A stretch of 64,000 nucleotides of DNA, from positions 62,001-126,000 of the forward strand of contig LLCB01000112.1 of assembly GCA_001414345.1 (NCBI GenBank). Direction: 5' to 3'. Positions 42,310 to 53,954 of this stretch are shown piece by piece. Origin of the DNA: Hymenoscyphus infarciens. Lineage: Eukaryota; Ascomycota; Leotiomycetes; Helotiales; Helotiaceae. Numbering within the stretch: the stretch's first letter is position 1; every line of letters starts with the position of its first letter. The notes under the pieces were generated by a model. The model did not search any database, was not told the origin of the DNA, and worked only from the letters and a program-made list of their open reading frames with translations. Made by a program: the position numbers and the translations under genes.

Positions 42310-45300
42310 CGGTCTGATCACTTAAGCGTATTTTGGCGAACCAGCGTTTGGAATTTGAATTCCGCCTTGGCTTGGCCTGTCCTGTGGGATACGGGACCAT
42401 CTTTCGGCATCCCGTAATTGCTAATAAGGCTTGGGAGGAAGATTGGGAGCAGCCAGCAGCCCAAGCATCGAAATGCGGGCAGCATCGTCACCATCGTATC
42501 ATTATGACCTCGGCCCTAAGAACCCTAGGAAGGCCTGTTCCGTGCCTGCCTGCCTGCCTGCCTGACGAGCGAGTACCCCGTACGAATCAAAACTTCAGCA
42601 GAAGCGCCTACAGTTGCTATCGCCGCAGTACGGAGTGTACTTGTATACGTATACGACCTGTGGGATGTGAAGTTTGGTTGCCATTGTCGCAGGGCCAAGT
42701 CGTTTTCTGGAGCCGTGGATTTCCCCCACACGAGAGGACCTCTGCTGATAAAACCCCGACAGGACACAACACAACCCAACCTGCACAACCACCGTCGATA
42801 TGGGGGGATTGGCGCCCATGATGCCACATCAGTGGGAAAAAAGGGCTCTCCGCTGCCCAGGTGCATTGTGGGAGCTGCGTGGGAGCTTCCTTGATTTAAT
42901 TCACAAACGATTCTCTGGCAGCGACGACGCGCTCTCTACCTCGATTTCATCACGTCCTGGCTCAGAACTCCTGAGCCAGACCAGGCCAGGAATGCCATGT
43001 CTCATCCAACAAATGCCATCTCCGGCAGTCGCGCTGCCTCCCGACTGCCTCCCGACTCACGGTGCAGTGCCCACTGCCCACTGCCCAACCCAACCCAGCC
43101 AGGCGGTGCGAGCGGGAGGGCACTGAGAATTCGGAATTTCAACTGAAACCTCCGCAACCCAAAGCAAAGCCGCTGCTGGGTCGCTCCCAGTTGCTGCCAT
43201 CCGGATCAGCTTCCACAACTCCAGACGAACGAACGCGCGGTGGACCGTGTTGCGACGCCCACAAAGTTCCCACTGCCAACTGCCAGCAGATTTGGTGCTT
43301 TGCGAGGTGGTGATGAGGGCATCACGGCAATTGGACGACAAGTGAGTTTTTGAAACTTCACCATGTGACGACGATGTGCCATAGTGGCAAGATTAGCTAA
43401 GTGACGACACGATCCCGCGGATGCACCAATTCAACACTATGGATACTTAGCAGGGGCAGGAAAGCCCCGCGAACAAAAAAAAGTTGGAACTTGGCAGGGG
43501 GAGCACATGGCATCAGCGACACAAGAGACGGGCGACCAATCACTAGAAGGAGCTTTCTGCCCTACGTTCCTGAAAACGAGGGACCAAGCTGCGCCGTTTT
43601 GCGAGGAGCGTTTGTCACGAAGACCTTGGCTTGGCTGGTGGATTGGACAGCATTTCGTTAGTCACTTTGCTGCTGATCACGATCACCTCGGCGTCTGTCT
43701 CTTTCTGCCTCTGCCTTACAACGTGCAGTCCTCGTTGGGCCATGACCTATTAGGCTATTACGGACCGGAGTCATCCCCATGAAGCGTTTACACGAAAGAT
43801 AGGGGCCTTTTCACCGTGACAGCGTTGTCAATTTCTGCCTGCCTTGTACTCCTCCGAGTGCTTAAAGCAAGATCAAGATCGGTTCGGAAGAAAATTCCAA
43901 CTATAAACCGCTGCCTTCTCGTGCCGTCCCTATCAACAATGGAAAAGCACCACACAACGAACAGAGAGAGTGTGACTCCGCCCTCGTAATCAAGTGCATG
44001 CAAGGAGATAAGGAAGAGACGAGGTGGAGCAAAACAATCAAAAAGCGGGCCTTGTCCTCTTGCATGACCCCCAAATTATCCTGGTTGAAACGGGCGTATC
44101 CCAGGCATTATGACGCGCTTTCTTATTGCGAGAAATCTTCACAAGAAAATTAGAGGCATCCAGGATCGTCCATGCCCCCTTTTCCGGTGTCGACAACTCC
44201 ACTTGCCAAGACCAAAAACCAATGGAACAGTTCGCTTGCTCAAAGTCGGGCTTCAATGGCTTCAACGTCCTCCGGTGCCGCGACGAAAAGTCCCAAGAAA
44301 AAGACAAGCAAGAGAGTGAAAGGCGAAATGAGTGGTGTGTAGCGTAGCGATGGTTTTGGAACCTGCTGATCAAGGCGGCGGTGAGCAACGAAGGTCCAGC
44401 AAATCGTCGTTCCTGACGGACCCTGCTCGTCGTGCCTAGCTCAGAAGGGTCTCGTGAACCTGCAAGCAAGAGCCTCGTTGAGCGGTGTACAGTGTCAGAC
44501 AGAGTGGTGTTGGTTGAATGGTTCACGCCAGTCCCAGCCTATTATTCCCAGCATCCTTTCTGGCTGCTTTTTTCGCTGGACTGTTGGTGCTGCTGGTGAG
44601 TGCGGGGCGGAGGGGGAGGATTGAGGCTTGTCCCACGTCTGCAGGAGTGACTGCAGTGACGGCAATGCGTGCATGGCCCCTGGTGTTGCCAAAATAAACT
44701 TGAGCAAGTAACGGGACGCTAGAAAAGGCGTGGTGTGTTGTAAATAGTGTTGAGCCAGACCCAGAGTAAGAGCCCAAGTCCCCGTCCTCCTGCATCTGAT
44801 GAAAAGAAGGCTTTGTGGGCTGGGGATATTAAGTTCTCATAGCCCCTCTGTTCTTTGTCCAAAATATACTCTCGTACAACTTCTCTCACAAACACTCGGC
44901 TTGACCTGAGAACACCACCAGCCTGCCCTTGACAACAAACGCTCACAAAGTCACTTCTCCAAGCCAGCCGCTAGTGGACCATCTGCCCTTGCAACCATCG
45001 CTCCGCAACGCAAAGAAGAACCCGGCCTGCCCTACCCTAAGCCCTAGCCTAAGTCAATACGCTACCCTGCCTGCCTATACTTACCATTACACCTTGAAAT
45101 ACTCCTTCCTGCTGCTGTTTGTTTTGTGCGTATCTTACGAAGCACCGGGCATTGGCACTACGTACAATAAAGTAACGTAGTTCTTGGTAACTCCGTGGAT
45201 TGGTATAGCTCATTCTTTGTTGTCTTACCACCTCCAAGCCTTGAGAGACAAGGCGAAGCGAGCGCTGCCGAGACAGAAAAAGACAAAGTTCTGCCAAAAT

Positions 45301-45689
45301 CCACCTTCTGTTTCTCCTGTATCCTGGCCTGACGCTCATCATTCATTCACTGCCCTTCCGTACACCTACCTACTACTTACTACACTACACCTGGTTGGCC
45401 CCCAGCTCCGCTCCTCCAAGGCTTCTTCCACACCACCCCTGCCCCTCGCCCGCCCGCCAATTTACCCTAAAAAAAGCCAATTAACGCCAAATCAGAGCTA
45501 AAATTGCTTCGTGCCGAGCCAGCGCCTCCAGAAGGCCGAGCAAAGCAGCAGCCAAAAATACGAAAATACGGCCTACGCCGTAAGCTAACCGAGGGCCCTC
45601 CCGGCCCCGCCCTGTCTTCAGTGCCCTCCCTTCCAGGTTTCCTTTGGGGGACCCATTTCAGCTTCTCACGGCGGAGTGGAGAGTGAAGC

Positions 45690-45920
45690 GCAGCACCAGC
45701 CCTGCACCTACCTGCACCTACACCTGCACCTGCACCTGCACCCCCCCCCCCCCAGCTTCCAATTTCTCGATACTTCCTCAGCCCAATTTCCAAAATTGCG
45801 AGTCCCATCTAACCACACTACTTCTCCCCAACCCGACCCGAAACCAGCTTCATTTCTCGTCCTTTTCAACAAACACTCCTTGACTACTACTCTACTTCTA
45901 CTTCTGCTTCTGCTTCTGCC
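45690..45920 (+). repeat. CACCTG repeats, C-run and CTTCTG repeats near the PLC start
   Basis: ACCTAC/CACCTG units with a run of about ten C at 45705-45752, then CTACTT/CTGCTT units at 45885-45918. They are part of the pyrimidine-rich sequence in the 700 bp before the PLC ATG, as often seen in fungal promoters and leaders. Confidence 0.75.
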
Positions 45921-46462
45921 TTGTCCGCGACTCTAGGCCCCCTCACTCCTTCCAACTCTTTCATCGTCTCGTCTCCTCTCCTCGAGCGAAATTATTTCTG
46001 CGCGCGTCGACTGTCCATCCACTTCCTACATACTTCCGCCGCTGCCTCCCGCGCCTGCACTGCATCTCGCCGTCAAGCCGCCCCCATTCGGACGACTGCA
46101 GCAAGACACGCATACATCTGAAGAAAGGGTCCGCGAATACAAGGAATAGCTGGATGCACCATTGTCCAAAAGGGATATTTCTCAACACCACCTGACAAGG
46201 CATCCAACATCCCAAGCAACTACCCCACGAAGCGTGCCTATATCCGTACTATCCGCCGACTGAGTTCTGCCCCTTCTATACCACTCGCCCTGCTCCTAGT
46301 CCGCTATATCTCGTTGCAGTAAAGACTCGAGCAAGACCGACATGCGTTCAATCACAGGCCTTTGGCTCTTTTCATAAACACCTTGCGCCTGATCTATTGG
46401 CCTCGACGTAAGGCTGCGCCATTGGACCTCTCCATACGCATAACACACTCAACACACACACG

Positions 46463-49400
46463 ATGACCTCGAATTCTTCAAGCCCTTCATTTCGGGCAAC
46501 ACCTACTATGGACGCAACCACCCCGAAAGCAGTAAACCCCACCTCCTCGAGATCGTCCTCTTGCCGGCGCACCAAACCAAGCAACGTCCAGACGAACTTT
46601 CTCCCCTCAATTACCTCCACCCCTTCCATCCCAGCCTCTGCGATCAGCGCCTCTTCAGTCACCACCTCGAGCTCCCTTCAAGCCTCCCCTATCATGTCAC
46701 CCGAAAGTACACAGCTTACCACCAACAATTCCTCCATACAGGGTTCTCCCGATGGCCTTCGTGGCCGCGATTCCGAATATCCTCTCCCGCCCTTTGAACT
46801 ACCAGAGTCAATTGTGTCGCGCAAGTCGAGTCAAAGTGCAATGAGCGAGGCCCTCGCTCAGAGCAAGTCCCCGGGGCTCATCAGAAGGTTATCAAACAGA
46901 GCAAGCAAGTTTACAAACCGTCGCCGCCAATCTTCCAACACAGCAATGAGCCGAGAGCACAGTTCAGGCCCTGTTATTATGCGAAGAAGAAGTGATAGCA
47001 CCAATACGGCTCCAGAAGGTCGAGGACCCTTCTTCTCCGACTCTGATTCTGATGCGGCTGACTACCGCGAGGATGGATTCCACCCACCCAATTCCGATCC
47101 TGACTTCCCTACAAGTACTACTGCGTCCATTGGTTCTACGACTGCCGCCTCTGCCCCCAGTCCAGGTCCAGTGATTCCCAGCATCCTTCTCCGAGGAACC
47201 TCCATGACAAAAGTCACAAAAAAGAAGAAGAAGCTATTGACATTTGTCCTGGAAAACGAGGCTGCCAAAGTTTCTTGGGACAAGAGTCGGCCTGCAAAGT
47301 CATTCTATATTGATGATATCAGAGACATTCGAGTAGGATCTGATGCCCGAAATTACCGAGAAGAATTCGGAGTTTCCCCTGCGGACGAATCCAAATTCTT
47401 TTCCATCATCTACGCTGTTCCGGACAAATCCAAAGGTCGTTCTCAAAAAGTCATGCATCTCATTGCAGGTGACGAGCAAACTTTTGATTTGTGGACCACG
47501 ACACTGGACGCGATATCGAAACACCGTCAAGATTTGATGGCATCATTGTCCTCATTTCATGACAAGGCTGTCAGATCTTATTGGCGGACGGAGATGAATA
47601 AGGTGTTTCAAAACAGACCTCATTCGGAAGATGATGAGCTGATTGACATCGTTGGGGTGGAGCGGCTTTGCCGATCTCTTCATATTCATGGATCGTCAAC
47701 TTACCTCCGCAGCAGGTTCGATCAAGCCGATGTCTCGAGATCCGGGAAGTTGAACTACGTCGAATTCCAAGGCTTCGTCAAGTTGATGAAGAGACGCGAA
47801 GACATCAAGGTCCTGTACCACAACTTGGCACTCGATTCCGAAAAGGGTCTGACAATGCACGAGTTCTTCAACTTTCTTAGAATAACCCAGCAGGAAGACG
47901 TGGATGGCGATCGCGCACACTGGGAAAACATTTTCAACAAGTTCTCTCGTCGTTCGAGGTCCAAAGACCAACCCAAGCAAGACGCTGTCGAGCGTGAAGC
48001 TCCACGTATGAATGAGGCCGCATTGAGCAGCTACCTTATCTCTACCTTCAATGTGCCACTCAAGAACCTACCAGCAGCTTATGACTTGACTCGACCTTTG
48101 AATGAATATTTTATTTCCAGCTCCCACAACACCTACTTGCTAGGTCGTCAAGTCGCCGGGCAGTCTAGTGTTGAGGCATATATCTCAGCACTAAGCCGCG
48201 GCTGCAGGTGTGTGGAGGTGGATTGTTGGAATGGAGGCGATGGACAACCTGTTGTTATGCACGGGCGAACACTAACTACCCAGGTCTCCTTTCGCGATGT
48301 GATGTCCACCATCAGCAAATACGCTTTCGTCAAGTCCGCATTCCCGCTTTGGATCTCGTTGGAGGTGCATTGTAACCCACAACAGCAGTCATTGATGGCG
48401 AAAATCATGAAGGAAACATGTGGTTCAAAGTTGGTCACCGAGGCATTGGACCCATCGTCAGAAGAACTTCCTTCACCATCGCAGTTATTGAACAAGATTC
48501 TCATCAAGGTCAAAAAGCCACGCATGGTCGAGGAACCTGCCGTCCTAGAACAAGGTATCACTCGAAGCCGTGGTAGCAGCCTAAGCTCCCCATACATTCG
48601 ACCTCTACAACTTGATAACTCGTCGATCTCTTCTGCTTCGGGCCTCTTGCCTCCGAGTCCATATCCTCCCAAGACGATGCGATTATACCGAAGCGGCCAA
48701 GTCAAATACTCTGGAAGCGAGGGCCAGGATAGCCTGAGCAGCAGCACCAGTGACAGCGAAAGTTTGACCGAAGACATTGCCCGAGCAAAGGACAGCAATC
48801 GAAAGAACAAAACGAGCAACATTGTCAAGGAGCTTGGCGAGCTCGGAGTCTACAGCGCCGGCGTAAAATTCCGTGGATTCGATTCCCCAGAGAGCAAGGA
48901 ATACAATCACATCTTTTCCTTTATGGAGAGCACATTCGACAAGAACAGCCGGACCGCCGAGGACAAGCGAGCCATCACTCGGCATAACATGCGTTACATG
49001 ATGCGGGTTTACCCTAATGGCTGGCGGGTGGCCTCCACCAACTTTGACCCTCTCAAGTATTGGCGACGTGGAGTCCACATGGTTGCCCTCAATTGGCAAA
49101 CGTACGATCTCGGCATGCAGATGAGCGATGCCATGTTCGCCGGCGGCACTGATCAATCCGGTTATGTCCTCAAACCAAGTGACCTGCGCGAGATTAAAAT
49201 GATCCCTACCGTGCCGGAAGAAGCAGGTGCTGGTCACATCAAGCGGGAACGAAAGAACGTCAATTTCTCCATCGATGTCATTTCCGCCCAACAATTGATG
49301 CGCCCCAAGGGACTTGCCCCTAACCGGAGCGTTGATCCATATGTCGAGGTCGAAGTTTATCATGCAGATGATAAGACCAAAGATAACAAAGGCGTTGTTG

Positions 49401-49873
49401 GAGCAGGTGGTTTGGATGCGTCTGCCAAAGATGGTGCTTCGGGATTAGGCACACCTCATCGACGTCGCACGCACATTGTCAAGGAAAATGGATTCAATCC
49501 AGTCTTTGACAAGAAGTTCAACTTCGACCTTACGACCAAGTATGAAGACCTCGTGTTCGTCCGCTTTACTGTCAGATGCTCCACCGATGGCCAAAATTAC
49601 AATGACAAAGCTGCCCCATTGGCCACGTACACCGCAAAGCTCAGCAGTCTCAAACAAGGATATCGAACCCTTCCACTCTTGGATGGTAATGGAGACCAGT
49701 TCTTATTCTCTACATTGTTCTGTCGTATCAAGATCGAGCCCATCACCAGTATCTACGTTGACCACTCTGACGCCATCGAAAGAGAGGGCGTATTCAAGAC
49801 CATTCGCCAGACCGTCTTCAACCGCACTCCCATGTCACCAAAACCTGCCCCAGTTGACAGCGGTTCTCAGTGA
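46463..49873 (+). CDS. plc1: Phosphoinositide-specific phospholipase C (delta type)
   Basis: Single-exon gene of 1136 residues, ATG at 46463. Domain order: Ser/Pro-rich N-terminus (1-245) and a PH-like domain (about 246-365, starting GTSMTKVTKKKKK, with WDKSRPAKSFYIDDIRDIRV). An EF-hand region follows (about 385-530; FDQADVSRSGKLNYVEF begins at 419). The PLC-X domain (about 545-690) has catalytic His555 in SSHNTY and His600 in VMHGRT, plus the metal ligands in EVDCWNG and SLEVHC. A Ser-rich X/Y linker comes next. The PLC-Y domain (about 786-915) contains VYPNGWRVASTNFDPLKYW and HMVALNWQTYD. The C2 domain (about 932-1090) contains RSVDPYVEVEVY and NGFNPVFDKKFNFDL. The enzyme cleaves phosphatidylinositol 4,5-bisphosphate to diacylglycerol and IP3 in calcium signalling. 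All active-site residues I can check are present and no frameshift is seen. The N-terminal extension is longer than in animal PLC-delta, as is common in fungi. Confidence 0.93.
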   Translation: MTSNSSSPSFRATPTMDATTPKAVNPTSSRSSSCRRTKPSNVQTNFLPSITSTPSIPASAISASSVTTSSSLQASPIMSPESTQLTTNNSSIQGSPDGLRGRDSEYPLPPFELPESIVSRKSSQSAMSEALAQSKSPGLIRRLSNRASKFTNRRRQSSNTAMSREHSSGPVIMRRRSDSTNTAPEGRGPFFSDSDSDAADYREDGFHPPNSDPDFPTSTTASIGSTTAASAPSPGPVIPSILLRGTSMTKVTKKKKKLLTFVLENEAAKVSWDKSRPAKSFYIDDIRDIRVGSDARNYREEFGVSPADESKFFSIIYAVPDKSKGRSQKVMHLIAGDEQTFDLWTTTLDAISKHRQDLMASLSSFHDKAVRSYWRTEMNKVFQNRPHSEDDELIDIVGVERLCRSLHIHGSSTYLRSRFDQADVSRSGKLNYVEFQGFVKLMKRREDIKVLYHNLALDSEKGLTMHEFFNFLRITQQEDVDGDRAHWENIFNKFSRRSRSKDQPKQDAVEREAPRMNEAALSSYLISTFNVPLKNLPAAYDLTRPLNEYFISSSHNTYLLGRQVAGQSSVEAYISALSRGCRCVEVDCWNGGDGQPVVMHGRTLTTQVSFRDVMSTISKYAFVKSAFPLWISLEVHCNPQQQSLMAKIMKETCGSKLVTEALDPSSEELPSPSQLLNKILIKVKKPRMVEEPAVLEQGITRSRGSSLSSPYIRPLQLDNSSISSASGLLPPSPYPPKTMRLYRSGQVKYSGSEGQDSLSSSTSDSESLTEDIARAKDSNRKNKTSNIVKELGELGVYSAGVKFRGFDSPESKEYNHIFSFMESTFDKNSRTAEDKRAITRHNMRYMMRVYPNGWRVASTNFDPLKYWRRGVHMVALNWQTYDLGMQMSDAMFAGGTDQSGYVLKPSDLREIKMIPTVPEEAGAGHIKRERKNVNFSIDVISAQQLMRPKGLAPNRSVDPYVEVEVYHADDKTKDNKGVVGAGGLDASAKDGASGLGTPHRRRTHIVKENGFNPVFDKKFNFDLTTKYEDLVFVRFTVRCSTDGQNYNDKAAPLATYTAKLSSLKQGYRTLPLLDGNGDQFLFSTLFCRIKIEPITSIYVDHSDAIEREGVFKTIRQTVFNRTPMSPKPAPVDSGSQ

Positions 49874-51147
49874 TTTTACCATGTCATTCCCCTATCGACC
49901 ACATTCAATTGAAGTGTACCAAAAGTTATCGTGTATTTCAGCGCCTCTTTGAAATTGTAGACATACCATTTTCCTTTTACCATTGATTTTTGCAAGCGAG
50001 CGTCGGGGTCGTTTCTATTTTCTTTCGACTTTTTTTTTATGGCACACCAAGCAAGATGGGCCAGGGCATTTTTCAGCATCGCAATATTATACAGGGAAGG
50101 GAAAAGTGGCTCGCGCTACACGATTTGCATTGATCGGGAACAACACATTAGCATGGCCAACGGCGCTCGTGCGAATACTACTACAAACATCACTCGCTAT
50201 TTTTTTTTCTTTTGTCACACGCAACTCTGGGGATTCTCGAACTGGGTTGGGTTCTATTTGCGATTCTGGGTGGATCCCATTGGTTCTTTTTTTCAGTTGA
50301 AAGAGGAAATTCGTTTTCCGGACTTTCCTCTCACGATTCCATCGAATGGATGCAAGGTTGATTTTGTTACAGCTGGCGCTGCTGGGGAAAGTTGGGGGGA
50401 GTTGTTACGTAGCTGCTGGACTGGTCTCTTGCGCTGTTTTTCACACGACTTTATTTCTTTTTCCTAATATCTGAATACTTTACGTCTTTCGATTCCGTTC
50501 TTTGGGGTGGTGGTGGAATTGATCCGGTTTTATGTTTTTCTATTTCTCTTCTAACGAATACCCTATTTTTGCAATCCAGGCGTTACTTTTTGATTTATTT
50601 TTGCGAAAGGGGGGTATCACTGGGACTGTGGGAATTTGAATTCCATCGCAGGGGATTCGCATAAGGGTTGTGTGGGTGGGGGGGGGTGTGTTTTCTTTTT
50701 TGGATCAAATCACAGGGAGAGCGAGTGGATAGCCTGATGAGGCATGAGCTTTGAGCTTTGGGAGCTTGGAATTGGGCTCCGTTTTATGTAAATGTAGGGG
50801 TGGAATAAAATACTTTTTTAAGTTGCATGATCGTTCTCTCATCTTTTTCTTCTTCTTTCTCTCCTACTAAGAGAGCTTGAGGGATGACAGGAGGGAATAT
50901 TCTTTTTCTCTCTCTCTCTCCTTTTCTCTCTTCTAAATTAATATGAGAGGGGGCATTGGGGGGTAGGTAGGTTGGATCAGGGCTTTTGATTACCTAAATC
51001 CTATCGAGACCTTTTTTTTTTTTTTAGATAACCTAGCAGGGAGTGGGTGGGATGGGGTGACTACGCAAGAATGACAAGTTCTGATTTTTCCTCTCTCTCT
51101 CTCTCTCTCTTACATAAGCTGTTGTTCGTTCCCCTGTTATGCCGCCA

Positions 51148-51259
51148 TAGTACTTACAGTTTGTAGTACTTACAGTTTGTAGTACTTGCAGTTTGTAGTA
51201 CTTGCAGTTTGTAGTACTTGCAGTTTGTAGTACTTGCTGTTTGTAGTACTTACAGTTTT
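51148..51259 (+). repeat. 16-bp minisatellite TAGTACTTRCAGTTTG x7
   Basis: Seven tandem units of TAGTACTTACAGTTTG / TAGTACTTGCAGTTTG, nearly exact. TGATTGGATT x3 follows immediately at 51261-51290. Confidence 0.9.
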
Positions 51260-51511
51260 GTGATTGGATTTGATTGGATTTGATTGGATTTGATTTGACT
51301 TGTGATTCGAAGTGAAATCAGAGCTATTTTTCCTTCCTAACTACGAATACAAAAACCGTCGGATCCACCAAACCAACCAACCAACCCACCCGTCCCACGA
51401 GACGGGTTGATCTTTTCACTCAGTCCAACTTTTGAATCACGTCCAACGGGATTCATAGATACTACGCTTGCATCTGGAGTCTCCAAACCCCCCCGCGAGT
51501 CCTGGGTGGGA

Positions 51512-51563
51512 ATTGGTATAGTTGATTGGTATGGTTGATTGGTATGGTTGATTGGTATAGTTG
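51512..51563 (+). repeat. 13-bp minisatellite ATTGGTATRGTTG x4
   Basis: Four exact-length units differing only at one A/G position. Confidence 0.9.
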
Positions 51564-51627
51564 TGGAAATTAGAGATATTTTAGTTCAGTTCTATGTTTA
51601 TCCTTCTATCTATTCCCCTTGCTAGAT

Positions 51628-51725
51628 GATGATGGATGGATGGATGGATGGATCTTTTGGCTAGGGGACTTTATGAGGTTGGTTGGTTGGGTTGGTTGGG
51701 TTGGTTGGGTTGGGTTGGTTGGTTA
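51628..51725 (+). repeat. GGAT and GGTT tetranucleotide tracts
   Basis: GATG repeats at 51628-51652 and GGTT/GGGTT repeats at 51677-51723. Confidence 0.85.
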
Positions 51726-51956
51726 GAAAGAAAGTTGTCTTACTTTGCTAAGTTGTCTTGCTGAAAGTTGTTTTTTTCCAAGAATGAGAGGGAGGAGCGA
51801 TTTCTAGAAGGTGAGTGAGGGTAGGGTGAGGGTGGGAAGAAGCTGGGATGTCATTCTTGGTCGTAGCTTGTTTTGCGTGATGATTTGTCTCTGGATACTA
51901 ACTAGTAGCTGTAGCTTTCTTTATACTCACGATGTTCTGTGAATTAACTTCTTGTT

Positions 51957-51995
51957 TTGGCTTGGCTTGGCTTGGCTTGGCTTGGCTTGGCTTGG
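51957..51995 (+). repeat. (TTGGC)n microsatellite
   Basis: Seven to eight TTGGC units ending about 20 bp from the mariner insertion site. Confidence 0.9.
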
Positions 51996-53798
51996 ATTAT
52001 TTGTTTATTCATTTACAGAGGACGCGGTTATATATATGGAGACTACAGGGCAGTGCACTGTAGGGGTACCCTAAAGGGTGGTCAGTGCCCTAAACCGCTT
52101 TTTAGCCCTAGTAGCCCCTCTATTTTAGCGAGTCCATAGGGGGGTCCTTCTTATAAACACTCTTATAATACTATTATTTAATATATTCTTTTAAAATTAA
52201 AACTCTATTATCTTCTTTATTTAGTCTATCTTTTAAGCTCTTTTACTAGCCCTTTTTTACTAGTAAAATGTCTAAATTTTTAGGTAGTAAAGAGAGTCTT
52301 CTTTTAAAGGATAATAATAGCTATTTATAAGATTATAACTTAGAATATAATTCAGATTATAATCTTTTTAATAAAGAAGACGATAAGAAGGAGGACCCTT
52401 TTAGTAGACTAGAATTAGAAGATCTAGATACTTATTTATAGAACGTCTCTTATACTTTAGACTCTATTTCTTCTACTTTTATACTTCTTATCCTACTTTG
52501 TCTCTCTTCTATTATTCTTCAACTAATTATTATTACATAATAAGCTATAGATATTGCTTCTATAGTAACCTCTATTTTATATCTAGGCTAGCTTAAAGGT
52601 AAAGAATAGAATACTATTAGAGTAAGAGTTATAGCTTTATTACTTTATAATTATAAGTAGTCTATAGAATAAGTGACTAAGAGGACTAGAATCTCTTACT
52701 CTTCTGTCTTTAAGCTATAAAAGAAGGCTCTAGAAAGAGAGTAGATTTATAAGATAAATATAAAGACTTAGTATATTAATAATAAACTCTATCTTAGAAG
52801 GCTATTAATTATAGAGAAAGTTTAACTTTATATTCTTAAAGTTATAACTAAGAATAGTATAATAAAAGAATAGTTATATTAGTAAATTATATAAGAAGTT
52901 TAAGAGACTCCTAGTTATATAAAAGACGAGGACCTATCTCTGAGTACTATTTATAGGTTAATAAGAAGTAAGAGTTACTAAGTTTATAAAAGAATAATAA
53001 AACCAGGTTTAAATAAGTAATAAAAGAAGGCTTATTTAGACTAGTATTTACTTTATAAAAAGTAGACTTTAGAAGATTAGAAGAACGTTATCTTTACTAA
53101 TAAGACGTCGGTCTAAAAGAGAGAGGTAAAAGGGCGAAGAAGGGTATAGAGAACAAAGGAGAAGATATATTATTAATATATTATTACATATTAGTAGAAA
53201 GGGTTTAGTAAGTTTATATAATAGAGCTCTTTCTCTTATAATATAAAAAGGCCTTATTATATCTAAGAAAAGGAGATAAAGAAAGAGAAAGAAGATTATA
53301 AAAGAGATATTATAATATAGAATATAGCTTAGTTCTTTTAAGATAAGGAGAAGTAGAAGAGTCTTTAAGACGTAAAACAATAAGCAAAGATAGACTAAAA
53401 ACAACGAGATATTAAGATAGTAAAGACTTAGTATTAAAAGAAGTATTATAAAGATACTCTTTAACTTCTTATTAATTTACTTCGTCCTCTCTTTAAGTAT
53501 AAAGAGTCTACTAGTCTTATTATTTTAAAAAAGAGACGAGGGAGGATAAACTAGTACTAGTATTAAGAGAAGATTCTACGTCCTTTACTTCTTCCTTTTA
53601 TATAAAAATATAAGAAGGATTAGCTAGAGACTTTAGTACAAGAAGATAATGCCTTTACTTATGCTTACTAAGAATAAGAGAAGGTCTTTAGTATATATAC
53701 TATATATAAGCTTCTTTAGCTAGGAAACTCTCCTAATCTTAACACTATAGAGCCGACTTAGTACTAGATAAAGAGAGAAATAATAAAAGAGCGACTAA

Positions 53799-53807
53799 TT
53801 AATACTA
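53799..53807 (+). repeat. 9-bp target-site duplication of the MULE, left copy
   Basis: TTAATACTA, identical to 57075-57083. Joining across the element at one copy restores a continuous mariner reading frame. Confidence 0.85.
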
Positions 53808-53954
53808 TAGTAATTATCTATTTTACTCTCTAAATAATAATTTATATCTTAAATATCTCTTAATTAATAAATAATACCTAGAATACCTCTTATTTTTATA
53901 TCTCTTATTTTTAGAGAGTAAAACTATTAAAATAGAGGTATTCTAGTTAGTAAA
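53808..53954 (+). repeat. Left TIR of the nested MULE
   Basis: Pairs with 56928-57074. It contains an internal small palindrome with GAATACCTCT and AGAGGTATTC arms (about 53881-53943). Confidence 0.85.

Larger units (their letters stand above)
35336..46462. other. 11-kb gene-poor, non-RIPped, microsatellite-rich tract
   Basis: Short ORFs in this stretch are low-complexity, overlap on both strands and show no domain. Composition is not AT-rich and there is no sign of transposon decay. The tract is full of CA/CT-rich, purine- or pyrimidine-biased segments and short tandem repeats, listed separately. It directly precedes the phospholipase C gene, so part of it could be a long promoter or 5' leader for that gene or host non-coding RNA. 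Nothing in the sequence proves transcription. Confidence 0.5.
49874..52013. other. 3' flank of PLC, rich in satellites; no gene
   Basis: No supported ORF. There are T-, G- and CT-runs (for example near 50680, 50915 and 51095) and several short tandem repeats. Density rises towards the transposon boundary at 52014. Confidence 0.5.

Noticed and set aside
48148..49363. Two 226-residue minus-strand frames opposite the PLC gene
   Set aside because: They are opposite conserved PLC-X/Y coding sequence and lack independent features.
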